A stretch of 31,339 nucleotides of DNA from Candidatus Gastranaerophilales bacterium (GCA_900767135.1 CAAFYU010000077.1:1-31339), one strand, 5' to 3'. Shown: positions 22,114 through 31,268, counted from the first letter of the stretch. The notes: a model not told the origin generated them from the letters alone. Numbers and translations are program-made.

Positions 22114-22893
22114 TTATTTGATTTCATGTTGAAAAGCCCAAGCCGAATGGTTATGAATGCTTTCAAATGCTTCGCATTCTACTTCAAATTCGTCAATGAT
22201 TTCGTGGTTACGCAATTTTACGACAACATCACGAAGGACATCTTCTACAAATTTAGGGTTATCCCAAGCTTTTTCTGTTACAAATTTTTCGTCCTCACGC
22301 TTCAAAAGCGGATAAACAGGGCAAGATGCACAAGATTCAATCAAGTTGATTAAGTCCTCAAGCCAAACTTGTTCGCTCTCATCATAAGAAATTTTTACTT
22401 TGATTAATGCTCTCTGATTGTGGGCACCATTGTCGGAAATTTCTTTTGAACAAGGACAAAGCGTTGTGACAGGTACTTCTACGCCCAAAATAAATTTGTA
22501 ATCACCGTTTTCAATTCGACCTTCAAAAGAACAGTGATAACTCATAGGAGCTTCAATTCCTTTTACAGGCGATTTTTTGTCTATAAAATATGTGAATTGA
22601 AACTCTAATTCACCACTTTCAGCTTCCAAGTTTGTGATAATCTTTTCAAGACACCCTTTTATGTCTACGCCTAACAAGTTTTTATGTTGCCATTCTGTCA
22701 AAACTTCAACAAACCTCGACATGTGTGTACCTTTATAATCTCTCGGAAGTGAAACACTAACACGAGCTTCCGCACAAACAACTTGATTAGAATTATTCTT
22801 TCTTTGGATAATTAACGGTAGTTCAAGGTGTTTAATCCCTACTTTTTGAATATCAACATTACGTGTATCTTTTAAATTTTGTATATCTTTCAT
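22114..22893 (-). CDS. folE2: GTP cyclohydrolase I type IB
   Basis: Converts GTP to 7,8-dihydroneopterin triphosphate, the first step toward folate (or queuosine/pterins). The 259-aa protein has FolE2 family marks: ARVSVSLP, GTHMSRF (55-61), and VEVPVTTLCPCSKEIS with Cys147/Cys149. A short AAGG lies before the ATG. It converges on the SpoU gene with only 37 nt and no terminator between. No riboswitch-like structure was recognised upstream. Confidence 0.95.
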   Translation of the reverse strand: MKDIQNLKDTRNVDIQKVGIKHLELPLIIQRKNNSNQVVCAEARVSVSLPRDYKGTHMSRFVEVLTEWQHKNLLGVDIKGCLEKIITNLEAESGELEFQFTYFIDKKSPVKGIEAPMSYHCSFEGRIENGDYKFILGVEVPVTTLCPCSKEISDNGAHNQRALIKVKISYDESEQVWLEDLINLIESCASCPVYPLLKREDEKFVTEKAWDNPKFVEDVLRDVVVKLRNHEIIDEFEVECEAFESIHNHSAWAFQHEIK

Positions 22894-22997
22894 TTTTACC
22901 TTAATATTTCTTAATAATTTCAGTCAAAAATAGCAATTTTTTTATTCTACTATACTTTATATAAATATAAAGCTCTCTCTTCTTATTTAAACGGATA

Positions 22998-23033
22998 GGC
23001 CTTGAAAAGATTTTAATCAAGGTCTTTTTTTTT
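22998..23033 (+). terminator. Plus-strand intrinsic terminator beyond folE2
   Basis: An 8-bp stem (22998-23005 with 23017-23024, one G-U) is followed by nine Ts (23025-23033). The T run is on the plus strand, yet the flanking genes are both on the minus strand. The nearest plus-strand gene ends at 22076. Confidence 0.75.
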
Positions 23034-23035
23034 GA

Positions 23036-23512
23036 CTATTTTTTGTCTTCTGCCGTTGCTTTGTCTAAAAGAGCTCTAATTCTTAGATATCTGTCCAATT
23101 CAATTCTGAATTTTTTCAAATTTTGATAATAGCTGTTAGACATAAGAACTCTGTTATCGTATTTAGGATCTAGGATATAAACAGTTGGAAAACCGCCAAT
23201 ACCTACATCTTCTGCAAGAGCTTTGGTATTTTTGTCTGCTTCAACGTTTACCATAACAAAATTATATTTATCAGAATAAATCTTGCTTAAAATCTTAAAC
23301 TTAGGCATAAATCTCAAACAATAACCGCACCAATCAACATAAAACACTGCAAGCATCGGCTTGTCAGATTGAATTGCTTCGTCATAAGTTATACCAATAT
23401 TATATTCAGATGGGTGTTTTGGTGCATTCATTGCTGTTACTGCGTATCCGACAACAGATGTCGTAATTAATACTATCAAAATCCCCAATACAATAAAAAT
23501 TTTCTTTTTCAT
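23036..23512 (-). CDS. Membrane-anchored thioredoxin-like protein
   Basis: A 158-aa thiol-disulfide protein. An N-terminal hydrophobic anchor (about 5-27) leads to a thioredoxin fold facing the periplasm, with active site WCGYC (Cys62, Cys65) and the cis-Pro in GGFPTVYI (Pro109). It probably transfers electrons to, or oxidises, secreted proteins; no Dsb partner is adjacent. GGAGG before the ATG at 23512 supports the start. It is divergent from the sigma factor gene. Confidence 0.88.
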   Translation of the reverse strand: MKKKIFIVLGILIVLITTSVVGYAVTAMNAPKHPSEYNIGITYDEAIQSDKPMLAVFYVDWCGYCLRFMPKFKILSKIYSDKYNFVMVNVEADKNTKALAEDVGIGGFPTVYILDPKYDNRVLMSNSYYQNLKKFRIELDRYLRIRALLDKATAEDKK

Positions 23513-23589
23513 AATATCCTCCGAACAAGATTATATAATAAAAAAGAGTATTTACAAAATAAGTTTGTTAACAAATCTTCACATGTGGG

Positions 23590-23618
23590 TTGAAAAAATA
23601 TATATCATAGTATATACT
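23590..23618 (+). promoter_or_regulatory. Promoter of group 2 sigma gene
   Basis: TTGAAA (23590-23595), a 17-nt spacer and TATACT (23613-23618). A second TATACT 11 nt on (23624-23629) and the palindrome AGTATATACT make a small repeated block. AAGGAG is 11 nt before the ATG at 23701, with AGAGGT immediately before it. Confidence 0.5.
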
Positions 23619-23700
23619 AAATATATACTAAGTCGAAATTATTTATCCTAATCCAACAAAATCTCGTGTACTACTTAATATAAGAAGGAGTTTAAGAGGT

Positions 23701-24615
23701 ATGAATAGCAATTCCCCAGTTAAAATGAAAAAAGCAGGACAATTGTCTAATCCCGCAAAAAATGAAATCTTGAACAGTTTTAATGATGATCTTTTGAAAG
23801 ATTATATCAGAGAAATTTCTGATTATAAAGCACTTTCTCAAGACGAAGAAAAAGCTTTTGCAAAGCGTGCAAAAGCAGGTGATTTGGAAGCTAAAAAGCA
23901 GCTAATTAAAGCGAATTTGAAACTCGTTATTACAATTGCTAAAAAAGTAATTCACGTATCAGGTTTGCCAATGACTGATTTAATTCAAGAAGGCAATGTT
24001 GGTTTGATGATTGCGGCTGATAAATTTAATTACAAATTGGGCTATAAGTTTGCAACTTATGCAAGTTGGTGGATTAAACAGTCAATGTTTAAGGCAATTT
24101 CAGAGCAATCTCATTGCATGAAAATTCCTGTTTATATTCAAGAAACACTATCAAGGTTTTCGAAATTGAAACGTGAAATGGAACGAGAATGCAATTCTCA
24201 GGTTAAGACAGAAGATGTTGCAAAGAAGATGAATATTTCTGCTGATAAGATCGATTCTTTCTTGAACGCTTATTCAAAAACCATTTCTATTGAAAGCAGT
24301 CTGGAAAACAATGATGGCAAGGAAATGAATATTGCGGATATTATTGAGGACAAAAAGGCTTCTGCAACAGATAATGCAGAATTTGAGGACTTGAAGTCAG
24401 ATATTTTGAATGTGATTTCAACCTTAAAAGAAAGAGAACAAGAGGTTGTAAAACTTCGCTACGGTTTGGAGAACAACAACAAAATGACATTGGAAGAAAT
24501 CGGAAATATTTACGGTGTAACCAAAGAATGTATCCGTCAGACAGAATTGAGAGCATTAAAGAAGATGAGATTCTCCGTGTTGGGTCAGCAGGTTCTAACT
24601 GCGTATGTAGACTAA
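23701..24615 (+). CDS. RNA polymerase sigma factor, RpoD/SigA-like group 2
   Basis: Directs RNA polymerase to promoters. The 304-aa protein has region 1.2 (LLKDYIREISDYKALS), region 2 (ANLKLVITIAKKV...LIQEGNVGLMIAADKFNYKLGYKFATYASWWIKQ), region 3 and region 4 (LKEREQEVVKLRYGL...TLEEIGNIYGVTKECIRQTELRALKKMR). It lacks the long N-terminal region 1.1 and spacer of the primary sigma, so it is probably an alternative group 2 factor, as is common in cyanobacterial relatives. It is monocistronic, with its own promoter and terminator. Confidence 0.9.
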   Translation: MNSNSPVKMKKAGQLSNPAKNEILNSFNDDLLKDYIREISDYKALSQDEEKAFAKRAKAGDLEAKKQLIKANLKLVITIAKKVIHVSGLPMTDLIQEGNVGLMIAADKFNYKLGYKFATYASWWIKQSMFKAISEQSHCMKIPVYIQETLSRFSKLKREMERECNSQVKTEDVAKKMNISADKIDSFLNAYSKTISIESSLENNDGKEMNIADIIEDKKASATDNAEFEDLKSDILNVISTLKEREQEVVKLRYGLENNNKMTLEEIGNIYGVTKECIRQTELRALKKMRFSVLGQQVLTAYVD

Positions 24616-24663
24616 GAAGGTAATTTGTTTATTATTTATTTGTGTTTAATTTTATAGGGTTTA

Positions 24664-24694
24664 AAAAAGGCTATCATAACTCGATAGCCTTTTT
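24664..24694. terminator. Bidirectional terminator, sigma / response regulator
   Basis: A perfect 12-bp stem (24664-24675 with 24683-24694), core GGCTATC/GATAGCC, 7-nt loop, with As before and Ts after. It ends the sigma gene and may also serve the convergent response regulator. Confidence 0.88.
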
Positions 24695-24779
24695 ATTTTA
24701 AAAAGATTAGGTATTGGAAGAATTTTACCCAACACAAATTGCGATTTTTTGCCATTTGGCAGATAGTACCCAATTAAAA

Positions 24780-25481
24780 TTAAACCATACCTTCTTTAAC
24801 AGCTTTTACAGCAGCTTGAACTCTGTCATTTACGCACATTTTTTGTAAAATAGAACAAACATGTGCTTTTGCAGTGTGAACACTGACAATAAGTTCTTTG
24901 GCAATTTCTGTATTACTTTTACCCATTACAAGGTGTTTTAAAACTTCAAATTCTCTTTCTGTAAGCGGAACACTACCATCAACTTGTGATTTATTTGGTA
25001 AAATTCCAATGTCATCAACTTTTGGAAGAGCATTTAATGTCATCTGAGCGACAACCGGATCAATCCAACAAACACCGGTAGATACATCTCTGATTACATC
25101 TGCCAACTTGTTTGGATCAATATCTTTTAGGCAATAAGCACTAGCACCTGACGTTAAAGCAGCTAAAACTTCTTCGCACCTGTCATGAGAGGTTAGAGCA
25201 ATAATTTTCGAATCAAAATGTTTTTCCTTACATTTTACCATCGCCTCAATTCCGTTCATTCCAGGCAGACCTAAGTCCATTAATATCACATCTGGCTTAA
25301 ATTTCTCAATAAGTTCAAGACCGACAAACGCATCTTCTGCCTCGCCAACCACTTTAATATCAGGATTTACATTAAGAGCACATCTCAAACCGACCCTAGT
25401 TAATTTAAAATCTTCAATAATTACGACTGTGATAACTTTTGCATTTTTTGCTTCTTCTGATTTGTCTTTCATTTGTGTCAT
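24780..25481 (-). CDS. NarL/FixJ-family response regulator
   Basis: A two-component DNA-binding regulator of 233 aa. The receiver domain (about 16-135) has acidic pair Glu23-Asp24, phospho-acceptor Asp69 (ILMDLGLPG), a Thr/Ser in ALTSHD and the Lys in CLKDID. The LuxR-type HTH follows (PLTEREFEVLKHLVMGKSNTEIAKELIVSVHTAKAHV). No histidine kinase is adjacent, so it is an orphan here. GGGG upstream supports the start; Met-4 is an alternative. Confidence 0.92.
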   Translation of the reverse strand: MTQMKDKSEEAKNAKVITVVIIEDFKLTRVGLRCALNVNPDIKVVGEAEDAFVGLELIEKFKPDVILMDLGLPGMNGIEAMVKCKEKHFDSKIIALTSHDRCEEVLAALTSGASAYCLKDIDPNKLADVIRDVSTGVCWIDPVVAQMTLNALPKVDDIGILPNKSQVDGSVPLTEREFEVLKHLVMGKSNTEIAKELIVSVHTAKAHVCSILQKMCVNDRVQAAVKAVKEGMV

Positions 25482-25636
25482 TATTTACCCCACTTTCACA
25501 TCGAAACGAACATAATTTAATAAAGGTTTTTCTCATTATAATTTAATTACATCAACGGTTTTCAGGCCATTACCCACTTGGGCAGTCTTGCTTCTCGCCA
25601 CAAAATACGAATTTTTTGTGTATATAATTTTTATTA

Positions 25637-25645
25637 TGGTATAAT
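25637..25645 (+). promoter_or_regulatory. Extended -10 promoter of the GH13-like operon
   Basis: TGGTATAAT (25637-25645) is a perfect extended -10 with a weak -35. GGGAG lies 7 nt before the ATG at 25677. The remaining spacer (25482-25636) also holds CCCACTTGGG, a short palindrome near 25573. Confidence 0.5.
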
Positions 25646-25676
25646 TTTATCATAGACAAAAAAAGGGAGTATAAAC

Positions 25677-27968
25677 ATGTTAGAATTTCTTTTTGGTAAA
25701 AAAGATAACTCAGAGGCAAAAGACATCAGAATTAACGAAATTTATACTGCATTAAAAACAGCATATCCAGCAACTCGAATTTCTGATGAACGAAAAGCCG
25801 AATTGACAAAACTTATTAAAGAATATGGCTATTTGCCGTATCCTTATGTAAAAGCACTAGAAGAGTTGACACCAGAAGAAATTTTATTCGGTTTAGAAAT
25901 AAAATGGAAAAACAATAACATTTTTGATAACAATAAATTTTCTTTTAAGAATTCTGAAATAAGTGTTTTAGCAAGAAATGATATTAAAAACGCTTCTTGG
26001 ATTCAAAAAGAAGGACACAACATCAAACTTATAAACCTTGCAGGATTAGGAGATGGAAACAACACAAAAAAAACCGGAAAATTTATCGATTGGCTTCGTC
26101 AATTATTAATTTTGCCAACAGGAAATTTAGAAAACCATATTTTCAACACTACAATTTATTTGATTCCATTCCACCCGAGAGAATTTGGCTGTGCATATTT
26201 ACCAAAAAGTTCTGATATCAGTGAAAAATTGTTTGACGAAAACATTGAAAAGCTGACAGGCATGGACGCAAAAGAACAAGTAAAAACTTTTATTGCACTT
26301 GCTCAATTAGCAGGGCACCCCGTAATTTATGACATTTTGCCACAGACAGGAAGATTTTCAAAAGCGGTTTTGGCAAATCCAGAAATAGCAAGATGGTTTG
26401 ACATTAATTTCTTAAACAAAGAACTTGAAGCAAATATTGAACGTATTGCCAAAAACATGCCTGAATCTTTTGACGATGAAGATGTTGAACTTGTAAAAAA
26501 TATTTACAGAGATTCTCAAAACGGCTCAACAGGCAATTTGAGCTCTCATTTCAAAAATATTTATGACACTTTTGATAGTTTGATGACAGAGGCTAAAAAG
26601 AATTTGTCCAACGCTATGATGAAACGAGATAATCAAATTAAATTACAAAAAAGAGCTCGTGAAATCGTTGCACAAGTTCACGACTTTAAGCCTAATCAAA
26701 AATTAACAGAAGATGATATCACAAAACAAATCGACACTATCCAAGAACTTATGAAAGAAGGTTTGTGGCCGGCTCCAGGTGGTGCTTGGTGTTCTGCCGG
26801 AGTTCCAATTTACGACAAAATGAGCGAATGTGGCGGATATCCGACATTTAAGCATTACGACTACAAAGGCGAAGACGTTACAAGTTTTGCAAACCTTGAT
26901 TGCCAAACTCCATATTATTTTGCATTTTTAGAAAACGGAGCTTTGAACAAACCGGTTATCGAATATTTCGTAAACTATATGGTTAAATTACAGGCAGAAT
27001 ATAACTTTGACGGATTTAGAGTAGATCACATCGACCACATCGTTGACAAAGTTTCAGAAAACCATGGACGTCCTATAAGCTACCGAGCTCCTCGTGTTGT
27101 TTTGGGCAAACTTAACCGAACAATGAAAAGCAAAATCCCATATTTTGGCACTCTTGCAGAATACATGCTTTGGGAAGATTTCTTGAAAGAATACCACAAG
27201 GATATGAGCTTTGACCTTTTATGGGGGAATGACATTGTTTCTCAGTCAGAAAAAACTCCTGAAAAAATAATGGAAGATAACCAACACCTAGCAAATTACA
27301 ACGTAAATTATAAAAAAGGCGAAAAATTATCTATCTTGAAAACTTACAACAACCAAGACGGAGAATTCAGATGTATCGACCAATACCCAGGGCAATTAGG
27401 TGAAAATGGAGCTTTGTTCAAGTGGTTTAAGTATAAATTTCTCCCTGGTGGAAAATTTGCACAAAGACCGATGTTGTATGTTGATGGAGATGAAAGCTTT
27501 ACAAAATGTGGAATTGAAACTGTTATTGGTGATGAGATTTCAATGCCTCGCGAAAAGCATTACGAATTCTACAAAAAATTCAATGCAATTGACTGTTTTG
27601 TAAAAAATAATTCAATAATCTGCGACGGTGAAGCTCAAATTATTCTTGAAGATGATGACGGTTTTGCTGCTTGGATTATCTCGAAAGATCCCGAAAAAAC
27701 AGCTTACCTCATTGTTACAAACTCAAAATATACAACTGAAAGAGTTTCAATGACAGATGAGAACAATCAATGTTACTCGGAAATTTTAAACGGAACACCA
27801 GTTTTTGACAAAACTATTAACCTTCCGACAGACTACACAATTGTTAAAGAACACTATATTGATAACGACAAATTTGTATCTGTTGCATTTGATTCCGAAA
27901 CTTCAAGCCTACATTTTGACAAGCTTGAAGCAAGTGAATTTAGAGTTTATGAATTGAAGATGGTGTAG
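25677..27968 (+). CDS. Divergent alpha-amylase-family (GH13-like) protein
   Basis: A 763-aa protein, cytosolic by lack of a signal peptide. The barrel signatures are recognisable but altered: region I as HPVIYDILPQTGRFS in place of DVVxNH; region II FDGFRVDHIDH with the presumed nucleophile Asp450; region III GTLAEYML with the presumed acid/base Glu495; and region IV as YNNQDGEF in place of NHD. The N-terminal ~130 residues and the charged helical insert (about 290-360) are unassigned. It could act on glycogen, maltodextrin or another glucoside, or be a phosphorylase; the substrate cannot be read off. It is first gene of an operon, with the next gene 3 nt downstream. Confidence 0.75.
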   Translation: MLEFLFGKKDNSEAKDIRINEIYTALKTAYPATRISDERKAELTKLIKEYGYLPYPYVKALEELTPEEILFGLEIKWKNNNIFDNNKFSFKNSEISVLARNDIKNASWIQKEGHNIKLINLAGLGDGNNTKKTGKFIDWLRQLLILPTGNLENHIFNTTIYLIPFHPREFGCAYLPKSSDISEKLFDENIEKLTGMDAKEQVKTFIALAQLAGHPVIYDILPQTGRFSKAVLANPEIARWFDINFLNKELEANIERIAKNMPESFDDEDVELVKNIYRDSQNGSTGNLSSHFKNIYDTFDSLMTEAKKNLSNAMMKRDNQIKLQKRAREIVAQVHDFKPNQKLTEDDITKQIDTIQELMKEGLWPAPGGAWCSAGVPIYDKMSECGGYPTFKHYDYKGEDVTSFANLDCQTPYYFAFLENGALNKPVIEYFVNYMVKLQAEYNFDGFRVDHIDHIVDKVSENHGRPISYRAPRVVLGKLNRTMKSKIPYFGTLAEYMLWEDFLKEYHKDMSFDLLWGNDIVSQSEKTPEKIMEDNQHLANYNVNYKKGEKLSILKTYNNQDGEFRCIDQYPGQLGENGALFKWFKYKFLPGGKFAQRPMLYVDGDESFTKCGIETVIGDEISMPREKHYEFYKKFNAIDCFVKNNSIICDGEAQIILEDDDGFAAWIISKDPEKTAYLIVTNSKYTTERVSMTDENNQCYSEILNGTPVFDKTINLPTDYTIVKEHYIDNDKFVSVAFDSETSSLHFDKLEASEFRVYELKMV

Positions 27969-27971
27969 CCT

Positions 27972-28613
27972 ATGAAAAAGTTCTTATTAATTTTAACTGC
28001 TTTGTTAATGAGTTATTCAAGCGTTTTGGCGTTTGACTTTATCCATGAAAAACAAAATGTTTATTATAACATCACAAATAAAAAATGGAGTGCAACTCAA
28101 ACTTCTCCAAAAGATATTGTGCTCAGGTACAAAATGTTTGAAAGTTCCGGCGGTTTTTCAGAATACTACAACAACAAAGGCAAACTTGCGATTGGGCCGT
28201 TCTCAAACACTGAATTTATAAACAACGGCGATTTTGTAGGAATTGACAACGGGAATTTAAAGTTCGTCAAATACATCTATAACAACGGCTATTTTAAGGC
28301 AATTGATTTGGACGAAGCTTATGTTCAAACCCTTTTCCCTAATGCTAAAATTATTAAATTATCAGAGTTCAAGAATAACGAGTACACCATCTACAAAACT
28401 CCGATGGAAAAGTTGACATATCTTGTTTTAAATGATACTAAACAGAATTTTTATAAATACGAAATTAAGCCTGCAAAGATTTCAGATAAAGACGTCACAG
28501 GGCTTTTAAATATTGAAAAATTTGGAAAAATAACTTTTTCACACATGGGAGATGACAACGATTTATTTCCGGCAGTGAAAATATATGTAAAAAGACAAAA
28601 AAATGAAAAATAA
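27972..28613 (+). CDS. Secreted protein of unknown function
   Basis: A 213-aa protein with a clear signal peptide (MKKFLLILTALLMSYSSVLA, cleavage after ALA-like site before FDF). The mature part is beta-rich and aromatic (many Tyr, Phe, Asn), with SEYYNNKGKLAIGPFSN and a Lys-rich end. No Cys pairs or known motif. It is placed 3 nt after the GH13-like gene and overlaps the methyltransferase start by 11 nt, so it is translated as part of the operon. Not recognised. Confidence 0.7.
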   Translation: MKKFLLILTALLMSYSSVLAFDFIHEKQNVYYNITNKKWSATQTSPKDIVLRYKMFESSGGFSEYYNNKGKLAIGPFSNTEFINNGDFVGIDNGNLKFVKYIYNNGYFKAIDLDEAYVQTLFPNAKIIKLSEFKNNEYTIYKTPMEKLTYLVLNDTKQNFYKYEIKPAKISDKDVTGLLNIEKFGKITFSHMGDDNDLFPAVKIYVKRQKNEK

Positions 28614-29949
28614 CGAAGAATTTATTGTAAAAATAGAAAAATTATCAAACCTCGGAACAGGTATCGCAAAAATTGACGGGCAAGTTGTTTTTGTCGAAAA
28701 TGTTTGTCCGGAAGACGAAGTCAAAATCAAAATCACCAAGGTTAATAAAAACTTTGCAACTGCAACTCCAATAGAAATTATAAACCCGTCAAAACACAGA
28801 GTTCAGCCGTTTTGTCCTATGCAAAAAGTTTGCGGATCATGCCAGTTGCAATTTATTGATTATGACTATCAGTTGGAATTAAAACGACAAATGGTTGAAG
28901 ATGCAATCCGAAAAATCGGCGGGCTTGATATTCCGATAAATTGTCCGATTGCCTCACCTGAAATCAAAGGTTTTAGACATAAAATTCAATGTCCGATTTC
29001 TCAAACCAAAGTTTCGAAAAAGATTTTAGCAGGTTACTACAAACCCCAATCGCACGAAATTGTTAACATCAAGTATTGCCCAATTCAGCCGGAAATTTGC
29101 GACAAAATCATTGATTACGTTAGAGAAAAAGCTCCTGATTTTGGATTAAGCGGTTTTAACGAGAAAAAACATACAGGAGATTTAAGACACATTGTCATTA
29201 GAAGTTCTTCCTCTAACGGCGATTGCCTTGTTACTCTTGTTATTAACGGCACAAAAATATTCGATAGATTGGAAAAATTTGCAAAATCAATTTTCGATGA
29301 ATTTAACAACGTAAAAGGTGTTTGCATCAATTTCAACTCTAAAAAAACAAATGTAATTTTAGGACGAGAAACAAAATGCGTTTGCGGTCAAGATTTTATT
29401 GAAGAAAAAGTCTTAGAAAAAACATTCAAAATCGGTGCAGATACATTCTTTCAGGTCAATCCCAAAAGTGCAGAGAATATCTTCCGCTATGTAAAAGATG
29501 AGATTTCAAAACTTGAAAACCCAACAGTTTTAGATGCTTATGCGGGAATTGCAACTTTCGGAATATGTGTTTCTGATGGTGCTCAAAAAGTTACAAGCGT
29601 TGAAGAAAACGCGTCTTCTATCGCAAAAGCTCGTGAGGTTTTAGAGCTTAATAACATTAAAAATGTCGAACTTTTTGCCCAAGACACACTTAAATATTTG
29701 CAATCAATAAAGAAAAAATTTGATATAATAGTTTTAGATCCACCACGAAAAGGTTGTTCTCAAAAAGTTTTAGATGAAACGTTGTTGCATGCAAAATCAA
29801 AAATAATATATGTAAGCTGCAACCCAGCGACTCTTGCAAGGGATTTAAAATATTTGACAGAACACGGAGCGAAAGTTGAAAGAATTCAACCATTCGACAT
29901 GTTCTGTCATACATATCATATTGAAACCGTTGCGATTATTGCTCAATAG
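28603..29949 (+). CDS. TrmA/RlmD-family RNA (uracil-5-)-methyltransferase
   Basis: SAM-dependent m5U methylation of rRNA or tRNA; the site is not predictable. The 448-aa protein has an N-terminal TRAM domain (about 6-60) and iron-sulfur cysteines Cys71, Cys77 and Cys80 plus a fourth in KYCPIQP. The Rossmann SAM site includes FQVNPKSAENIF and LDAYAGIATFGI, followed by DPPRKGC, the catalytic Cys406 in SCNPATLARD, and the final HTYHIETV with the general-base Glu. The start lies inside the 3' end of the secreted-protein gene. Its own 3' end overlaps the convergent gene by 14 nt. Confidence 0.92.
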   Translation: MKNNEEFIVKIEKLSNLGTGIAKIDGQVVFVENVCPEDEVKIKITKVNKNFATATPIEIINPSKHRVQPFCPMQKVCGSCQLQFIDYDYQLELKRQMVEDAIRKIGGLDIPINCPIASPEIKGFRHKIQCPISQTKVSKKILAGYYKPQSHEIVNIKYCPIQPEICDKIIDYVREKAPDFGLSGFNEKKHTGDLRHIVIRSSSSNGDCLVTLVINGTKIFDRLEKFAKSIFDEFNNVKGVCINFNSKKTNVILGRETKCVCGQDFIEEKVLEKTFKIGADTFFQVNPKSAENIFRYVKDEISKLENPTVLDAYAGIATFGICVSDGAQKVTSVEENASSIAKAREVLELNNIKNVELFAQDTLKYLQSIKKKFDIIVLDPPRKGCSQKVLDETLLHAKSKIIYVSCNPATLARDLKYLTEHGAKVERIQPFDMFCHTYHIETVAIIAQ

Positions 29950-31075
29950 GTTTATAAATTTCAAGAACTTGACGTAAATTTTGTTCTAATTTATCAAGTT
30001 GTTTATATTTTTGAGTTTCTTTGAACGGTTTTGTACGTTTACTTGGCGGAAGCATTGTATGTTTACCTGCAAACAACTCTTTCAAAGATTTTAAGTATTC
30101 TTTAATTTTTACAACTGCTTTTGGTTCAAAAGTTATTGCTTTCGTAACCGCAGCTGCACCGTTAACATCACGAGATTTTGCATCTGCATACAATTGACGA
30201 GTCAAAATATTGAATTGTTCTTTCATTGCATCAATAATTGATTTTGCACCACGATCGTCTCTAAAACCGTTTGATTTATATGCCCTAAATTGTTCATAAA
30301 CAAGTTTATGCTCATTATTTTTTGCATTCAAATAATTTGGCCCCGGCAAAATCAACAATTCATATACTTGTTTATTGCGGCCTTTTCCTTTATAAAAACG
30401 AATCTGAACATCTTCATAGCCGGAAGGAACTGCATTTTCTCCGCAACGAACGTCAATATCCTTACCCATTTTAGGCATTCCGTTCTCACCCAATACAACC
30501 ATACCATCGTGTTCTAAGAACGTTTCATCAATTTTGTAGCCTCTTTTTTCCATGGCTTTAACAATTTTTTCGTAACCTTCTTCCGGGTGCGGAATAAAGA
30601 TTGTTCCTCTAACACCATCTCTTACAGCAGCAGTTACACCACCCTGAGCAAACAATTCTTCATTTTTCATCAACTTGTCCAAAGTTGATTCCATTCCTTT
30701 TACAGAAGACACATTTGCTTCTCGACTAAAAGAAGCTTCCGGAATTTCTTGTGCGACTGCTTCCAAATCATTTATATAACCCTTTGCAATCCTTGTATTT
30801 TGTATTTCATAATAATTCCAAACACGATTTTTTGTGTCAACTTTTTCTTCTTTTTTCTTGTCTTTTACTGCTTTTTCGGGTGTTTTTTCTGCATTTTTTA
30901 CTTCAACAGTATCAGATTTAGGAGCTCTTTCGTACGCATTACTACGAGCTTTTTCTCGCCAGTGACTTTGCTTTTTACGAACTTTTTTAGCTGCTCCGTT
31001 TACAACATCAGAAACAACTTCTTTCGCCTTTGCAGGACGAACTTTTCTATTTAAACTATCTAAACATTTAATCAT
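29936..31075 (-). CDS. Divergent RelA/SpoT-like nucleotidyltransferase-domain protein
   Basis: A 379-aa protein. Residues 1-85 are a Lys/Arg/Glu-rich, low-complexity region. The middle (about 120-265) follows the order of the (p)ppGpp synthetase fold: SSVKGMESTLDKLMK (123-137) like the substrate-binding K/S helix; RDGVRGTIFI (152-161) like the D..G.R metal-site strand; SGYEDVQIRF (218-227) like the GY.S.H strand; YELLIL (238-243, Glu239) like EIQIRT; and EHKLVYEQ (255-262) like the H..AE helix. The C-terminal ~110 residues are helical and basic. It could be a small alarmone synthetase, a toxSAS-like toxin, or a pseudo-enzyme. No antitoxin-like gene is adjacent. Family membership is my inference from motif order. 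Confidence 0.55.
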   Translation of the reverse strand: MIKCLDSLNRKVRPAKAKEVVSDVVNGAAKKVRKKQSHWREKARSNAYERAPKSDTVEVKNAEKTPEKAVKDKKKEEKVDTKNRVWNYYEIQNTRIAKGYINDLEAVAQEIPEASFSREANVSSVKGMESTLDKLMKNEELFAQGGVTAAVRDGVRGTIFIPHPEEGYEKIVKAMEKRGYKIDETFLEHDGMVVLGENGMPKMGKDIDVRCGENAVPSGYEDVQIRFYKGKGRNKQVYELLILPGPNYLNAKNNEHKLVYEQFRAYKSNGFRDDRGAKSIIDAMKEQFNILTRQLYADAKSRDVNGAAAVTKAITFEPKAVVKIKEYLKSLKELFAGKHTMLPPSKRTKPFKETQKYKQLDKLEQNLRQVLEIYKPIEQ

Positions 31076-31187
31076 AATCTACCTACTTTATATTTTATAT
31101 AAAACATATCAAAAATTTTTATTGCCTGATTGTGGGATAAATATTACAAAATTGACACAATTGTAATTATAAAACTTAAATTATTTT

Positions 31188-31216
31188 TTGTCAAAATATT
31201 TTGTTTGTATTAAAAT
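31188..31216 (+). promoter_or_regulatory. Promoter of nifJ
   Basis: TTGTCA (31188-31193), a 17-nt spacer and TAAAAT (31211-31216), each one base from consensus. AAGGAGG lies 9-10 nt before the ATG at 31269. The predicted leader is about 45 nt. Confidence 0.55.
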
Positions 31217-31268
31217 TAGGGGGTATAGTTATTAAGTAAATAGCATATAAATAAGGAGGTTTGTTATT

